Origin: Cedecea neteri
Lineage (GTDB): Bacteria > Pseudomonadota > Gammaproteobacteria > Enterobacterales > Enterobacteriaceae
Assembly (NCBI RefSeq): GCF_000758325.1
Contig: NZ_CP009459.1
Location: 3,224,001-3,288,000, forward strand
Length of the DNA: 64,000 bases
Reading direction: 5' to 3'
Shown here: positions 12,001-19,666 of the stretch, piece by piece
How the letters are laid out: the number at the start of each line of letters is the position of its first letter
Numbering within the stretch: position 1 is the first letter of the stretch
Made by a program: the position numbers and the translations under genes
Notes under the pieces: model-generated
What the model saw: the letters and a program-made list of their open reading frames with translations, nothing else
Told to the model about the DNA's origin: nothing
Database searches by the model: none

Positions 12001-15000
12001 GTATTAACCCTGAGCGGAACCAGCACCAATCTGGCTCCGGGCACTCGCGTCACGATTATGCTCAACAATAAAAGTTACACCGCCATTACTGACGATCAAG
12101 GCAACTGGAGCGTGGATGTTCAGCCTGCAGACCTCGCGGGCCTGGGCGAAGCTAGCTATACGCTGACCGCGACGGCAGAAAGCGCCATCGGCAACAGCGC
12201 CAGCACCAGCACGAATCTGCTGGTGGACACAGCGCTGCCGACCGTGACCGTCAATCCGGTCACGGCAGATAACGTCCTGAATGCGGCGGAAGTCGCGGCG
12301 GGGCAAACCTTGAGCGGTAAAGTGAGTAATGCCGCAGCAGGCGACACAGTGACCGTACATCTTGGCGGCGTAGAGTATACCGTCAAAGTCCAAAGCGACC
12401 TGAGCTGGAGCCTTTCTCTGCCTGCTGATGTCCTGACGGCGCTCGGAAACGGCAAACTGACCGCCACGGTTTCGGTTACCAACGGCCACGGTAATAGCGG
12501 GTCGGTGGATCATGCGTTTTCCATTGACGCCAGCCTGCCGGGGATCCGCATTAACAGCATTGCGGGTGACGATGTCATCAATGCCATTGAGCACCAGCAG
12601 AACCTGATTATCAGCGGCAGCGCCAGCGGCATGAGCGAAGGCAGCACCGTCACCGTCACCATTAACGGCGCAAACTACCTGGCGACCGTAGGCGCAGACG
12701 GGACGTGGACTGCGGCAGTTCAGGCCGATGTGGTGAGCCAGTGGCCAGCGGGCGATATCACTGTTACCGCCGCGGGCAGCAGCAGTACGGGAAACCCGGT
12801 CTCCATTGACCGCATTGTTACCGTAGACCTGAGCCCGGTTGCCGTCAGCGTAGAGAATATCACCGCAGACAACGTGCTGAATGCCCAGGAAAAAGGGGCG
12901 GACCTGGTACTTTCCGGGAAGACCCAGAACGTTGAGGCGGGGCAAACCGTCACTGTCTTTTTTGCCGGGCATAAATACACCGCCCAGGTTGGCGATGACG
13001 GCAGCTGGCAGTACACGGTGCCTGCGGGCGATATGGCCGGCCTGAAAGACGGCGACGCCACGGTAAAAGTCAGCGTGACCAACGTCAACGGCAACGGGGC
13101 TGAAGCTGAACATTCGTTCAGCGTGGATACTACCGCGCCAACGTTGACCATTGACCTCATCGCGAAAGACGATGTGATCAATGCCGCTGAGGCCGGCACC
13201 GGCGTGATCGTGACCGGGACATCAAACGCGGAAGCCGGGCAGCGCGTCACGCTGACGCTCAACAATCAGGATTATTTCGCCGAAGTCAAAGCCGACGGTA
13301 CCTGGAGCATCACGCTGGATGCTGCGACTCTGGCAGGTCTTGCGGATAACTTGTATCAGCTGAACGTTAGCGTGAGTGATGCCGCAGGTAACGGCGCCGC
13401 CAGCAGCAAAACCATCACTCTGGATACGACCGCCCCAACCATTACCTTCCACGCGATTGCCGGGGATGACATCATCAACCTGGAGGAGCACGCTCAGGCG
13501 CAGATCATCTCCGGATCCAGCAGTGGCGCGTCAGCAGGGAGTAAAATAGTTATTACCCTGGATGGGGTGCAATACAGTACGCAGATCGATGCGAACGGCA
13601 ACTGGAGCATTGGCGTGCCCGCCACGGCCGTTTCCGCGTTGAAAAACGGAACCACGACCGTGACGGCTACCCTTACCGACAGCGCAGGCAACGAAGGATA
13701 TGCCTCGCATAACGTCGAGGTAAATGCCACTCGTATTGGCCTGACCATCGACACCATCAGCGATGACAATGTGATCAACGCCGCTGAGGCGGGTCAGGAC
13801 CTGGTGATAAACGGCAGCAGCACCGCGCTGGCCGTAGGCACTCAGGTGACCGTTACGCTGAACGGCGCACAGTACCACGCCACTGTTCAGCAAGGCGGCG
13901 GCTGGAGCGTTACCGTGCCAGCAGGTCAAGTGCAAAACCTGGTGCATGGCAACGGCTACGCGGTCGTGGCATCGGCGACAGACAGTGCCAATAACGCCAC
14001 GTCGGTAAGCCATAACATCACCATCGACACCGTTGCGCCGGTAGTCACCCTCGCCGATATCTCCGGCGACAACGTGATCAACGCGGCCGAACAACAGCAG
14101 CCGTTAACCCTTCGCGGCACCAGCAGCGCGGAAGCCGGGCAAAAAGTGACCGTTAAGCTGGGCAGTGGGAGCTACGAAGCTACCGTTCAGGCGGATGGTT
14201 CCTGGAGCGTGACCGTTGCGGCCGAAGATCTGGCGAAGCTTGCCGACGGTGATTTCAAGGTTAGCGCCTCCGTTAACGATAAGGCCGGGAACCCGGGTAG
14301 CGCGGATCGTATTTTGACGGTAGACACCACCCCGCCAACCATCACTTTTAACAAAGTGGCGGGGGACGACATCATCAACAGCGCCGAGCAGCAGGCGGGC
14401 CAGGTAATTAGCGGCACCACTGACGCTCAGCCTGGGCAGATGGTGACCGTCACCTTCAATAATCACTCTTATAAAGCGGTAGTGAGCGACACCGGAACAT
14501 GGTCCGTGATGGTTCCGGCCCAGGACTTCCTGGGCGCGGCAGACGGCAATTACCAGATTTCCGCCAGCGTTAGCGATAAAGCCGGGAACAGCAACAGTGC
14601 GAATAAGCAGGTGGCCCTGAACGGCGAAGTGCCGACCATCAGCGTCAATGACTTCGCGCAGGACAACATTATCAGCGCCGCTGAACACGGCACTCCGCTG
14701 GTGATCAGCGGCGTGACCAATGCGCCTGCGGGCCAAACGGTGACAATTACCCTGAATAACCAGACCTACACCACCACGGTCAATAGCGACGGTACCTGGA
14801 GCTATACCCTGGGCAGCGGTGCGGTTTCCTCGCTGGTTGATGGTGGCTCGTATGTGATTCATGCCAGCGTCAACAACAGCATCGGCAACAGCGCGGGAGC
14901 AGACCGTACGGTCACCGTGGATACCACGCCGCCGCAGATGACCATTACCATTGACGCTCTGCAAAACGATACCGGGCTGAGCCAGACTGACTTCATTACC

Positions 15001-18000
15001 GCAGATAATCAGGTGGTGGTGAAAGGCTCTCTGAGCGCGGCGTTGGGCAATAACGAAAAGGCACAGATTAGCCTGGACGGAGGAAAAACCTGGGTCGATC
15101 TGGTGGTGGTGGGGACGTCCTGGTCCTATGCGGACGGCCCTCTGCAGGATGGGACCGTGACATATCACGTTCGGGTCGTGGATAACGCCGGCAACGTCGG
15201 CTCGACGGCCAGCCAAAACGTCACCATTGATACCGTCGCGCCGGACGCCAGCAAGAGCATCACCGTAGAGGGGATTTCCCGCGACACGGGCTTAAGCGAT
15301 CACGACTTTATTACCAGCGACAATACCCTGACGATCAGCGGCAAATTAGGTGCGCCTCTGGCGGCCGGTGAACATGCCCAGATCAGCATTGACGGCGGGA
15401 AAACCTGGAGTGACGTGAGTATTAGCGGCACGACATGGAGCTACGTTGACGGTCGCACGCTGGCGGACGGGGATCATCTTTATCAGCTGCGCGTGGTTGA
15501 TGATGCGGGCAATATCGGAGCAACCACCAGCCAGCTGGTCACCGTGGATACCGTGGCACCGGATGCGAGCAAAACTGTCACTATCGATCGCATCACCGAT
15601 GACACTGGCCTGAGCAATAGCGACTTTGTCACCAGCGACACTTCGCTGACGATCCACGGTTCTCTGGGCGCTTCACTGCTGGACGGCGAATACGTGCAGA
15701 TAAGCCTGGATGGTGGCGTGACCTGGAAAACGGTCACCACGGTAGGCACCACCTGGTACTTTACTGACGGACGAACTTTAACCGACGGGACGTATCAATA
15801 TTATGTCCGCGTTGTTGACGATGCGGGCAACTCCAGCCAGAGCGCTTCTCAGACGGTGACGGTAGATACCACGCCGCCGGATGCGGCTATCACCGTGACC
15901 GTGGATAGCATCACCAACGACAGCGGCTTCAGCAACAGCGACTTTATCACCAACGATAATACGCTGACGCTGAACGGCTCCCTGGGGGCGGTGCTGGGTA
16001 AAAATGAATTCGTTCAGATTAGCTTTGACGGCGGCGTTAGCTGGCAATACGCCACCTCGGTTAACGGCACCAGCTGGAGCTACACCGATGGTCGTCAACT
16101 GGCGGACGGCAACCACACTTATCTGGTTCGCGTGGTCGATCTGGCCGGAAACGAGGGCGCTAAAACCAGTCAAACGGTGACGATAGACACCATCGCACCG
16201 GACTACGGCATCACCATCGACAGTATTTCGGATGATACCGGGCAAAGCGCCAGCGACTTCATCACCATGGACACCACGCTGACGATCAACGGCACGCTGG
16301 GTCACGCTCTTGCCAGCGACGAACGTGTGCAAATCAGCCTCGACGGTGGCAACAAATGGATTGATGCCGTGGTAAACGGTACCGCCTGGCACTACGTCGA
16401 TGGTCGCCAACTGGCTGACGGCGATTATGTTTATCAGGTTCGCATTATCGACCAGGCCGGCAATATTGGCTCCAAAGCAAGCCAGATTGTTACCGTCGAC
16501 ACCGTGGCGCCGGATACCGTCGGTACCATCGTCAGCTATACGGATAATGACGGCGAGCGTACCGGTAATTTCGACAGCAGCTATTCCACCGACGATACCT
16601 CGCCGGTGCTGAACGGCACGCTGAACCAGGCGCTGGCCGACGGTGAAATTGCCCAGATCTTCCGCGATGGCGTGCTGGTGGGCAAGGTGACTCTCACCGG
16701 CGGTACAAGCTGGACCTTTGCCGACTCTGGCCTGCTGGACGGGAATTACCACTATGTCCTGCGTGTCACGGACAAAGCGGGGAACTACACCGAGTCGAAC
16801 GACTTCACGCTGACGGTGGATACTTCGGTGCCGACGACAATTGCCCACGTAGATGCGGTATCGACTTCGGACACCACTCCGATCCTTACCGGTGATGTTA
16901 GTGCGAAACTGGTTAACGGCGAATTCGTGGTCGTCACCGTGAATGGCAAAACGTACAGCTCCGAACGTGGTGGCCCGGTGGTGGTCGATCCTTCGTCTAA
17001 CCGCTGGTATCTGCAAATCCCTGACAGCGATCTGCTGGGGCTGAGCAGCTACAACGTGACCGCTCAAGTGAAGAGCAGTGCGGGTAACGGCAACAACACC
17101 GGGATCCAGACCGGATCGCTGGTCGTGCATGCCGAAACGGCCAATGACACCAGCTGGGCGAGCACGGCGGGGAATGCGAACAACAGCGCCAGCACGTTAA
17201 TGCTTAACAACAATGGCCTGTGGACGCTGGTGACCAATACCTCGGTCTATAACGGCACGGATCTGAACAGTTACACCCAGACGTCGCTGCCTAATACGCG
17301 TGCGAATACCGTCAGCTACACCGCGCTGGACTTTGACCGTAACGGCACCGTGGATATCTACGGCACGGAAACGACTTATGGCAATGCGGTACAGACAATG
17401 TGGATTGCCAACGCCAACGGCACCTATACCACCAGTACCCAGGCCAACGGCACCACGATCTGGTACGGCGGCGTCATTGCTTATGACAAAAACGGTGATG
17501 GTTATGTCGACCTGGCCTACGGTGATGCCGGGGGCGATTCCAGAACCTACCTGATTAACAACAAAGGTAGCATGGTGGCCGACGGGACCAACGGCAACGG
17601 TGGATTGACCGGCGTCAGCTACCGCGAGCTTTCCGGGGTGGACATCAACAATGACGGTAACGTCGACATTGTTCAGCACACCAACAGCAACGGGACCAGC
17701 GCCCTGAGCGTGATTTCAAACGACGGCAGCAAGCTGACGACGCTGCAGTCTATTGCCAACGTGTTTGTCGATAACGCCGCGAATACCACGACGGCAGCCT
17801 CCATGACGTGGGCCGACTTCAACGGTGATGGCTATCTGGATCTCTATATCGCCACCGGCCGGAGCGTGACCTCCGCGACGGTGAATTACAGCGGGAAGAT
17901 TTTCTATAACGATGGCAATGGCCAGCTGAACAGCAACTACACCAGCGTGGAGTCCACGTCTACGGCAGCTAACGCGGGCTATATGTCCGTGGCCGTGGAC

Positions 18001-19272
18001 TGGGATGGCGATGGCGACATGGACATTGTGAAGTTTTCCACCTACGGCACCAGCCAGACGGCACGTCTGTTCAGCAACGACGGGACGGGCAAGAACTGGA
18101 CCGAAAGCCAACTGGCGAAAGGGCTGGTTAACGTCACGGGTGTCGCGGTGGCTGACTACGACTGGAACGGCACTCAGGATCTGCTGGTTTCTCAGCAAAA
18201 TGGGAAAGTGGTGTTGGTTGCCAACACCAACACCATCGCACCGGGTACCGCGATGCACCTGCGCATTGTCGACAGTGAAGGGATCAACGTCTTCTACGGC
18301 AATACCGTCAGGCTGTACGACTCTGCCGGGAAGCTGGTGTCAACGCAGATTATCAACGCCCAGTCGGGCATTGGCGCGAACGACGCTTCGGCGCTGGTGA
18401 GCTTCTATGGCCTCAACCCGAATGAAACCTACCATGCCGAGCTGGTCAGGGCGATCAACGGCGTTTCGAGCAATGTGACCTGGAACGGGCTGACCGCCGG
18501 AGACGGTAAAGAAAGTTATGCCCTGACAGCGGAGGCGGCGACCGGCGTTCACGGCGGCACGCTGAACGGCACTGGCTATAACGATACGTTTATCGCCGAG
18601 CAGGGAACTTACGTCTACAACGGCGGCGGTGGCTGGGAAACGTCTTCAGACCACCAGACGTGGAGCGCGACGGGCGGGATGGACGTGGTTGACTTCCGTA
18701 ACTCCGGGGTAGGCATCACCGTTGATCTGGGCAAAACCGGGGCGCAAAACACCGGTTTTAATACGGCAACCTTCACCAACATCGAAGGGATAGTCGGGTC
18801 GAGCCATGATGACGTGATCACCGGCAATATCGGGAACAACACCTTTGAAGGTGGCGGCGGCAACGACACCTTCAATATCGGCAGCGGTGGCCACGATACG
18901 CTGCTCTACAAGCTGTTGAACAGCTCGGATGCTACCGGCGGCAACGGCCATGATGTGGTGAACGGCTTCAGCGTGGGGACCTGGGAAGGCACGGCGGACA
19001 GCGATCGCATTGACCTTCGCGAACTGCTGCAGGGCAGCGGCTACACCGGGGATGCGTCGGCGCACTATATCAATGGCGTTGCGCAGCTGGGGGCCGGGGC
19101 GGGCAATATCGGCGACTTCATCAAAGTGGTGCAAAACGGCAGCAGCACTGAGATTCAAATTGACCGCGACGGCAAGGGCGGCGTCTTTGACCCGACCACG
19201 GTAGTCACGCTCAACGGGGTACAAACCGATCTCGCCACGCTGCTGGCTAATCACCAACTGTTAGTTATCTAG
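3043..19272 (+). CDS. bapA: Giant BapA-type biofilm adhesin, type I secreted
   Basis: 5409 residues in one uninterrupted frame; AAGGAG lies just before ATG 3043. Domains in order: a BapA prefix-like N-terminus (about 1-115); a Gly/Ala-rich hydrophobic stretch (about 130-150) that may act in retention; one divergent Ig-like module; 37 modules of about 100 residues carrying the D(D/N)-x-(I/L)N-xx-E signature (about 275-3960); five or six Ig-like modules of a second type with DTGLS-xx-DFIT (about 3960-4610); about six FG-GAP/VCBS-like repeats with DxDGDxD-like loops (about 4750-5070); and a C-terminal RTX-like region with GN-DTF and GGGGNDTF motifs that should hold the type I secretion signal. 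There is no Sec signal peptide, as expected. Salmonella BapA has the same plan. Function: surface attachment and biofilm cohesion. The symbol rests on architecture, not on proven orthology. Confidence 0.9.
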   Translation: MSKILEVISRKDAEKTLVTGDGNLSVSLSSPSIIQIHGSAKEVTHYVRQGNDLLVYMKDGSVIRCNGYFVEEEGRSGHHSELVFDDGKALTHITFDEAGTAVGTQGTALTATVTPIESIEPFIDGSVLGDMPWGWVAGAVAGGVGIGALLAHDGGKSHTSVIDNTKEVESARPTFTVTDNKGDSQGLLSSNAVTDDATPTFSGSGQPGATIQVKDSNGNTIASTMVDSNGNWKVLLSEQPDGTHTYSVVQIDGNKITSAGDITLNVVTAQASLTVATTAGDNMLNAAEQASDVVIGGSSQALASGTALTVTLNGKTYNTTVGSDGSWSVTLPAADAKNLADGSWTVAVSGKDAAGNMISASETLVVDTKAPALTVNAIADDNIINAAEHGAAVIIGGKTDAEAGQVVTLKLNGKTYTATVGADGSWSMTVPADDVQAMADNNYTLNLSVNDKAGNTTTTNTSLLVDTTPPEASVNNIADDNILSVSEQGQAQVISGTSRGASPGDKVTVSLGGETYHTTVQQDGSWSVGVPKEVISSLPEGRNTVTVTITDTAGNSGLVEHDITVSSTPPAVAFHPISQDNVLNAIEATQPLTLSGTSNLPDGSTVTVRLNNVDYTADVQGGVWQVQVPVEDVVKLGDTTYTLSVSGTDSTGNTGTANATLLVDTALPTVIVSAFAGDNRVNNSEIANDQTLSGRVTGAHEGDTVTLNVGGKNYTAKVQSDLTWSITVPATDLQALGDGDVSVVASVTNGHGNTGRGDSSFNINAQLPGLRINTVSGDDVINAIEQHQDLTVNGSSSHLSVGTVITVRVNGVDYPAAVSATGTWQIGIPAGDLANWPNGKLEISASSADEWGNPVAASRPVDVDLNAVAISVNSVSGDDMLNAVEKAADLTLSGKTQGVEAGQKVVIKFAGHTYTASVDDNGEWTYIVPAADMRDMIDGRAEVSVNVTNASGNSASGAREVLVDTQPPSITLHSVTADNILNHAEVTQDLTITGTSTAQAGQKVTVNLNNQSYTGQVLADGTWSITVPVADLANLTDGSWSVSASVSDVAGNPASTSHGMLVDTTVPVVSLNPFAGDNVINLSEHAQAQVLSGNVTGAAAGDSVKIIINNVEYSTVLDASGNWSLGLSADVISNLADGKYTATVTVTDKAGNIGSGSLAFDVATGLPQITLNVIAQDDVINAAEKSASLTLGGTSDTPDGTQIIVTLNNVNYTATVNGNVWSVTVPAEDVAKLGEANYTVSASVTDAHGNSNTAHHNVLVDSSLPIITINTVAGDNIINLAEVNAGQVLSGSVINAAAGDEVTVILGGKSYTVTVQSDLSWNLPLSKEMLTALGDGELTVHVSATNGRGNTGSTEHDITIDAQLPGLRINTIAGDDVINLAEHSQDLIVSGTSSGLNAGSVVTLTLNGKDYLATVNADGSWSAAVPGVDVSHWPDGVLTVTASSKDSAGNPVSIDSIVDVDLSPVSISVNSVTADNVLNAAEKGNDLLLSGHTTNVEPGQTVTITFAGHRYTTTVNDDGSWSYTVPASDMAKLKDGDAQITVSVSNVNGNAADAGQQYSVDTSAPGLTIDPLSGNNILNAAEAKQPLIISGSSSAEPGQEVTVTLNNVSYTAKVGVDGRWSVSVPADSLAALNDGTVNVHATVEDKAGNPANADRGMLVDITVPTLTIAPVAVDDTINASEHHQAHTVSGTSTGAAVGDVVTVFITNAQGQIFSTTTTLDSNGNWNVGLPASVINGLSDGSYTLTASVTDAAGNSGSVDRGLSVNTALPTITIADIAVDDVINATEKGQDLVLSGTSDRPAGTVITVTLNGIDYHAITESDGSWSTTIPASVVSTLGEASYTVVASVTDIYGNSNSDSHTVLVDSALPTVTINSVTSDNILNITEINSGQTLSGTVSGAVKGDVVTIDLGGTLYKVYVQDDLSWSLAVSKDILTALGNGDLTITASVTNGHGNTGSGSREIAIDANLPGLRVATVAGDDIINAIEHSQNLIINGTSTGLKAGSPVIVTINGNDYPATVRADGSWQAAVPGEDVSHWAEGAVTIEVKGSSSAGNDVAIQHQVTVDLSEVVISLNAVSGDNVLNAAEKGADLELSGKTENVEAGQKVQITFGGNTYTATVQADGSWSYTVPAADMVNLKEGQTSVQVSVTNKNGNSAGAEQGVSVDTQSPALTLNPLSQDNLLNAAEAQQDLTVSGTTTAEAGQTVVVMLNNQRYETTVNADGSWSLIVPALDVGKLTDGNVTVTASVEDRAGNPGSGSRDMLVDITVPTVTIGTIATDDVINQTEHGQAQVISGTSTGAQAGDIVTVTLGNKNYTGVVDANGNWSVGVPRADISALGDNTYTVTASITDKAGNTGDASRGVSVDTAAPTLTIDIIAGDNILNADEKTGDVIISGSSTGLASGVTVTVHLNGKNYTATVGDDGKWSTSVPAGDVGKLGEAFYEVSVSASNGVGNSASEASTLEVSSTLPGVTINAVATDDIINAAELAAGQTITGRVTGVQAGTDVTINIGGVNYTAKVQGDLTWSLTLGQDVLTGLGDGSLKIVASVTDSAGNTGTGSRDIAIDAALPGIRINTIAGDDVVNAIEHSLNLIVSGTSSGLSVGSTVTVTVNNKTYEATVRADGSWQTVVPGDEVSQWQAGDITVSAEGASSSGNPIAIDHTVKVDLSAVAITIGQIAGDDVLNAAEKGADLLLSGMTQNVEAGQTITITFAGKTYTAQVESDGSWTFTVPANDMKGLKDGDTSVEVSVANVSGNGASAGREISVDTAAPTLQINIIAGDDVLNAAEAGQPLAITGTSNAEAGQTVTVKLNNETYTAEVQADGTWSVTVPADKASALGDGVYTVTASVNDAAGNGSSASHNLNVDVTVPTISFEIVAGDDVINLTEHGQAQIVSGSSHGAAAGDKITVTIGSNSWTTTVDASGNWSIGVPKNVVSQLADGSVTIHASLTDAAGNTGLGSHEIVVNTGLPSIGFNPLSGDNVLNASEKGEVLTLSGTSTNLAPGTRVTIMLNNKSYTAITDDQGNWSVDVQPADLAGLGEASYTLTATAESAIGNSASTSTNLLVDTALPTVTVNPVTADNVLNAAEVAAGQTLSGKVSNAAAGDTVTVHLGGVEYTVKVQSDLSWSLSLPADVLTALGNGKLTATVSVTNGHGNSGSVDHAFSIDASLPGIRINSIAGDDVINAIEHQQNLIISGSASGMSEGSTVTVTINGANYLATVGADGTWTAAVQADVVSQWPAGDITVTAAGSSSTGNPVSIDRIVTVDLSPVAVSVENITADNVLNAQEKGADLVLSGKTQNVEAGQTVTVFFAGHKYTAQVGDDGSWQYTVPAGDMAGLKDGDATVKVSVTNVNGNGAEAEHSFSVDTTAPTLTIDLIAKDDVINAAEAGTGVIVTGTSNAEAGQRVTLTLNNQDYFAEVKADGTWSITLDAATLAGLADNLYQLNVSVSDAAGNGAASSKTITLDTTAPTITFHAIAGDDIINLEEHAQAQIISGSSSGASAGSKIVITLDGVQYSTQIDANGNWSIGVPATAVSALKNGTTTVTATLTDSAGNEGYASHNVEVNATRIGLTIDTISDDNVINAAEAGQDLVINGSSTALAVGTQVTVTLNGAQYHATVQQGGGWSVTVPAGQVQNLVHGNGYAVVASATDSANNATSVSHNITIDTVAPVVTLADISGDNVINAAEQQQPLTLRGTSSAEAGQKVTVKLGSGSYEATVQADGSWSVTVAAEDLAKLADGDFKVSASVNDKAGNPGSADRILTVDTTPPTITFNKVAGDDIINSAEQQAGQVISGTTDAQPGQMVTVTFNNHSYKAVVSDTGTWSVMVPAQDFLGAADGNYQISASVSDKAGNSNSANKQVALNGEVPTISVNDFAQDNIISAAEHGTPLVISGVTNAPAGQTVTITLNNQTYTTTVNSDGTWSYTLGSGAVSSLVDGGSYVIHASVNNSIGNSAGADRTVTVDTTPPQMTITIDALQNDTGLSQTDFITADNQVVVKGSLSAALGNNEKAQISLDGGKTWVDLVVVGTSWSYADGPLQDGTVTYHVRVVDNAGNVGSTASQNVTIDTVAPDASKSITVEGISRDTGLSDHDFITSDNTLTISGKLGAPLAAGEHAQISIDGGKTWSDVSISGTTWSYVDGRTLADGDHLYQLRVVDDAGNIGATTSQLVTVDTVAPDASKTVTIDRITDDTGLSNSDFVTSDTSLTIHGSLGASLLDGEYVQISLDGGVTWKTVTTVGTTWYFTDGRTLTDGTYQYYVRVVDDAGNSSQSASQTVTVDTTPPDAAITVTVDSITNDSGFSNSDFITNDNTLTLNGSLGAVLGKNEFVQISFDGGVSWQYATSVNGTSWSYTDGRQLADGNHTYLVRVVDLAGNEGAKTSQTVTIDTIAPDYGITIDSISDDTGQSASDFITMDTTLTINGTLGHALASDERVQISLDGGNKWIDAVVNGTAWHYVDGRQLADGDYVYQVRIIDQAGNIGSKASQIVTVDTVAPDTVGTIVSYTDNDGERTGNFDSSYSTDDTSPVLNGTLNQALADGEIAQIFRDGVLVGKVTLTGGTSWTFADSGLLDGNYHYVLRVTDKAGNYTESNDFTLTVDTSVPTTIAHVDAVSTSDTTPILTGDVSAKLVNGEFVVVTVNGKTYSSERGGPVVVDPSSNRWYLQIPDSDLLGLSSYNVTAQVKSSAGNGNNTGIQTGSLVVHAETANDTSWASTAGNANNSASTLMLNNNGLWTLVTNTSVYNGTDLNSYTQTSLPNTRANTVSYTALDFDRNGTVDIYGTETTYGNAVQTMWIANANGTYTTSTQANGTTIWYGGVIAYDKNGDGYVDLAYGDAGGDSRTYLINNKGSMVADGTNGNGGLTGVSYRELSGVDINNDGNVDIVQHTNSNGTSALSVISNDGSKLTTLQSIANVFVDNAANTTTAASMTWADFNGDGYLDLYIATGRSVTSATVNYSGKIFYNDGNGQLNSNYTSVESTSTAANAGYMSVAVDWDGDGDMDIVKFSTYGTSQTARLFSNDGTGKNWTESQLAKGLVNVTGVAVADYDWNGTQDLLVSQQNGKVVLVANTNTIAPGTAMHLRIVDSEGINVFYGNTVRLYDSAGKLVSTQIINAQSGIGANDASALVSFYGLNPNETYHAELVRAINGVSSNVTWNGLTAGDGKESYALTAEAATGVHGGTLNGTGYNDTFIAEQGTYVYNGGGGWETSSDHQTWSATGGMDVVDFRNSGVGITVDLGKTGAQNTGFNTATFTNIEGIVGSSHDDVITGNIGNNTFEGGGGNDTFNIGSGGHDTLLYKLLNSSDATGGNGHDVVNGFSVGTWEGTADSDRIDLRELLQGSGYTGDASAHYINGVAQLGAGAGNIGDFIKVVQNGSSTEIQIDRDGKGGVFDPTTVVTLNGVQTDLATLLANHQLLVI
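4441..13740 (+). repeat. 1.8-kb higher-order repeat of six Ig-like domains within bapA
   Basis: Within the 37 Ig-like modules the same module subtype returns every six modules. Modules beginning T(V/A/P)P and carrying E-x-x-QAQ start at 4441, 6232, 8026, 9835, 11632 and 13429, which are 1791-1809 bp apart. Modules beginning LPG(L/I)R start near 5341, 7131, 8941, 10738 and 12535 with the same period. This shows growth by duplication of six-module blocks, followed by divergence, rather than by adding single modules. Confidence 0.85.
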
Positions 19273-19279
19273 CCGTTAT

Positions 19280-19304
19280 TCCGCCGGGCCTTAAGTCCGG
19301 CGGA
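19280..19304 (+). terminator. Hairpin after bapA, probable attenuator or mRNA stabiliser
   Basis: TCCGCCGG (19280-19287) pairs with CCGGCGGA (19297-19304) across a 9-nt loop, 8 bp in all. No T-run follows, so it is unlikely to stop all transcription. It could protect the end of the adhesin message or lower expression of the exporter genes downstream. Confidence 0.5.
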
Positions 19305-19412
19305 GTATCAGCCGCTTAACTTTTATTACCCGGTACAAAACATGTTTATGAAACAAGCCGCGGAAAGGACAACACAGGCGTTTATTGCCATTTTCGCAGG
19401 ATGTGAAACACC

Positions 19413-19664
19413 ATGACTTCAACGAATACAAGCTACGAGCCCTGGCTGCAGGCCATGCTGGCCGTCGCGCGCCACTATCGGCTGGATTTCTCGGAAGAGC
19501 ATGTCCGCGTGGTGGTTAATCAGGAGAATCAAAGCCCGCAGCAGCTGGTCCTGGAAGATATGGCTCGCCAGCTTGGCCTGGCGATGCGCCGCGCCCCGGC
19601 TGACGTCTCGCTTATCGACCCGTGGCGCTTGCCGCTGGTGGCCGAGCTTGAGGGGGCCAAATAG
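19413..19664 (+). CDS. Split-off N-terminal C39-like domain of type I secretion ABC exporter
   Basis: These 83 residues (WLQAMLAVARHYRLDFSEE... to AELEGAK) read as the first part of the degenerate C39 peptidase-like domain that normally opens LapB-type exporter ATPases of about 720 residues. No catalytic Cys is visible, as in the non-proteolytic form of this domain. The frame stops at TAG 19662-19664. The -1 frame across the same bases reads GGQIAVVTH and joins the next gene smoothly. Reading GAG-GGG-GGC-CAA would need six G at 19652; five are present. This is therefore most likely a one-base loss in a G tract of a single gene, either a real mutation or phase variant or a sequencing error. 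It is not an independent gene. Confidence 0.7.
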   Translation: MTSTNTSYEPWLQAMLAVARHYRLDFSEEHVRVVVNQENQSPQQLVLEDMARQLGLAMRRAPADVSLIDPWRLPLVAELEGAK

Positions 19665-19666
19665 CG

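Noticed and set aside
3243..19257. Many long open frames on the minus strand across bapA, some over 350 codons (for example 12004-13113, 14104-15216 and 15778-17130).
   Set aside because: They mirror the repeats and codon bias of the adhesin gene, have no coherent domains or ribosome sites, and are shadows of the coding strand.
19413..19664. Independent small gene between bapA and the ABC exporter.
   Set aside because: Its sequence continues smoothly into the next gene in the -1 frame, so it is better read as the detached N-terminus of that gene.
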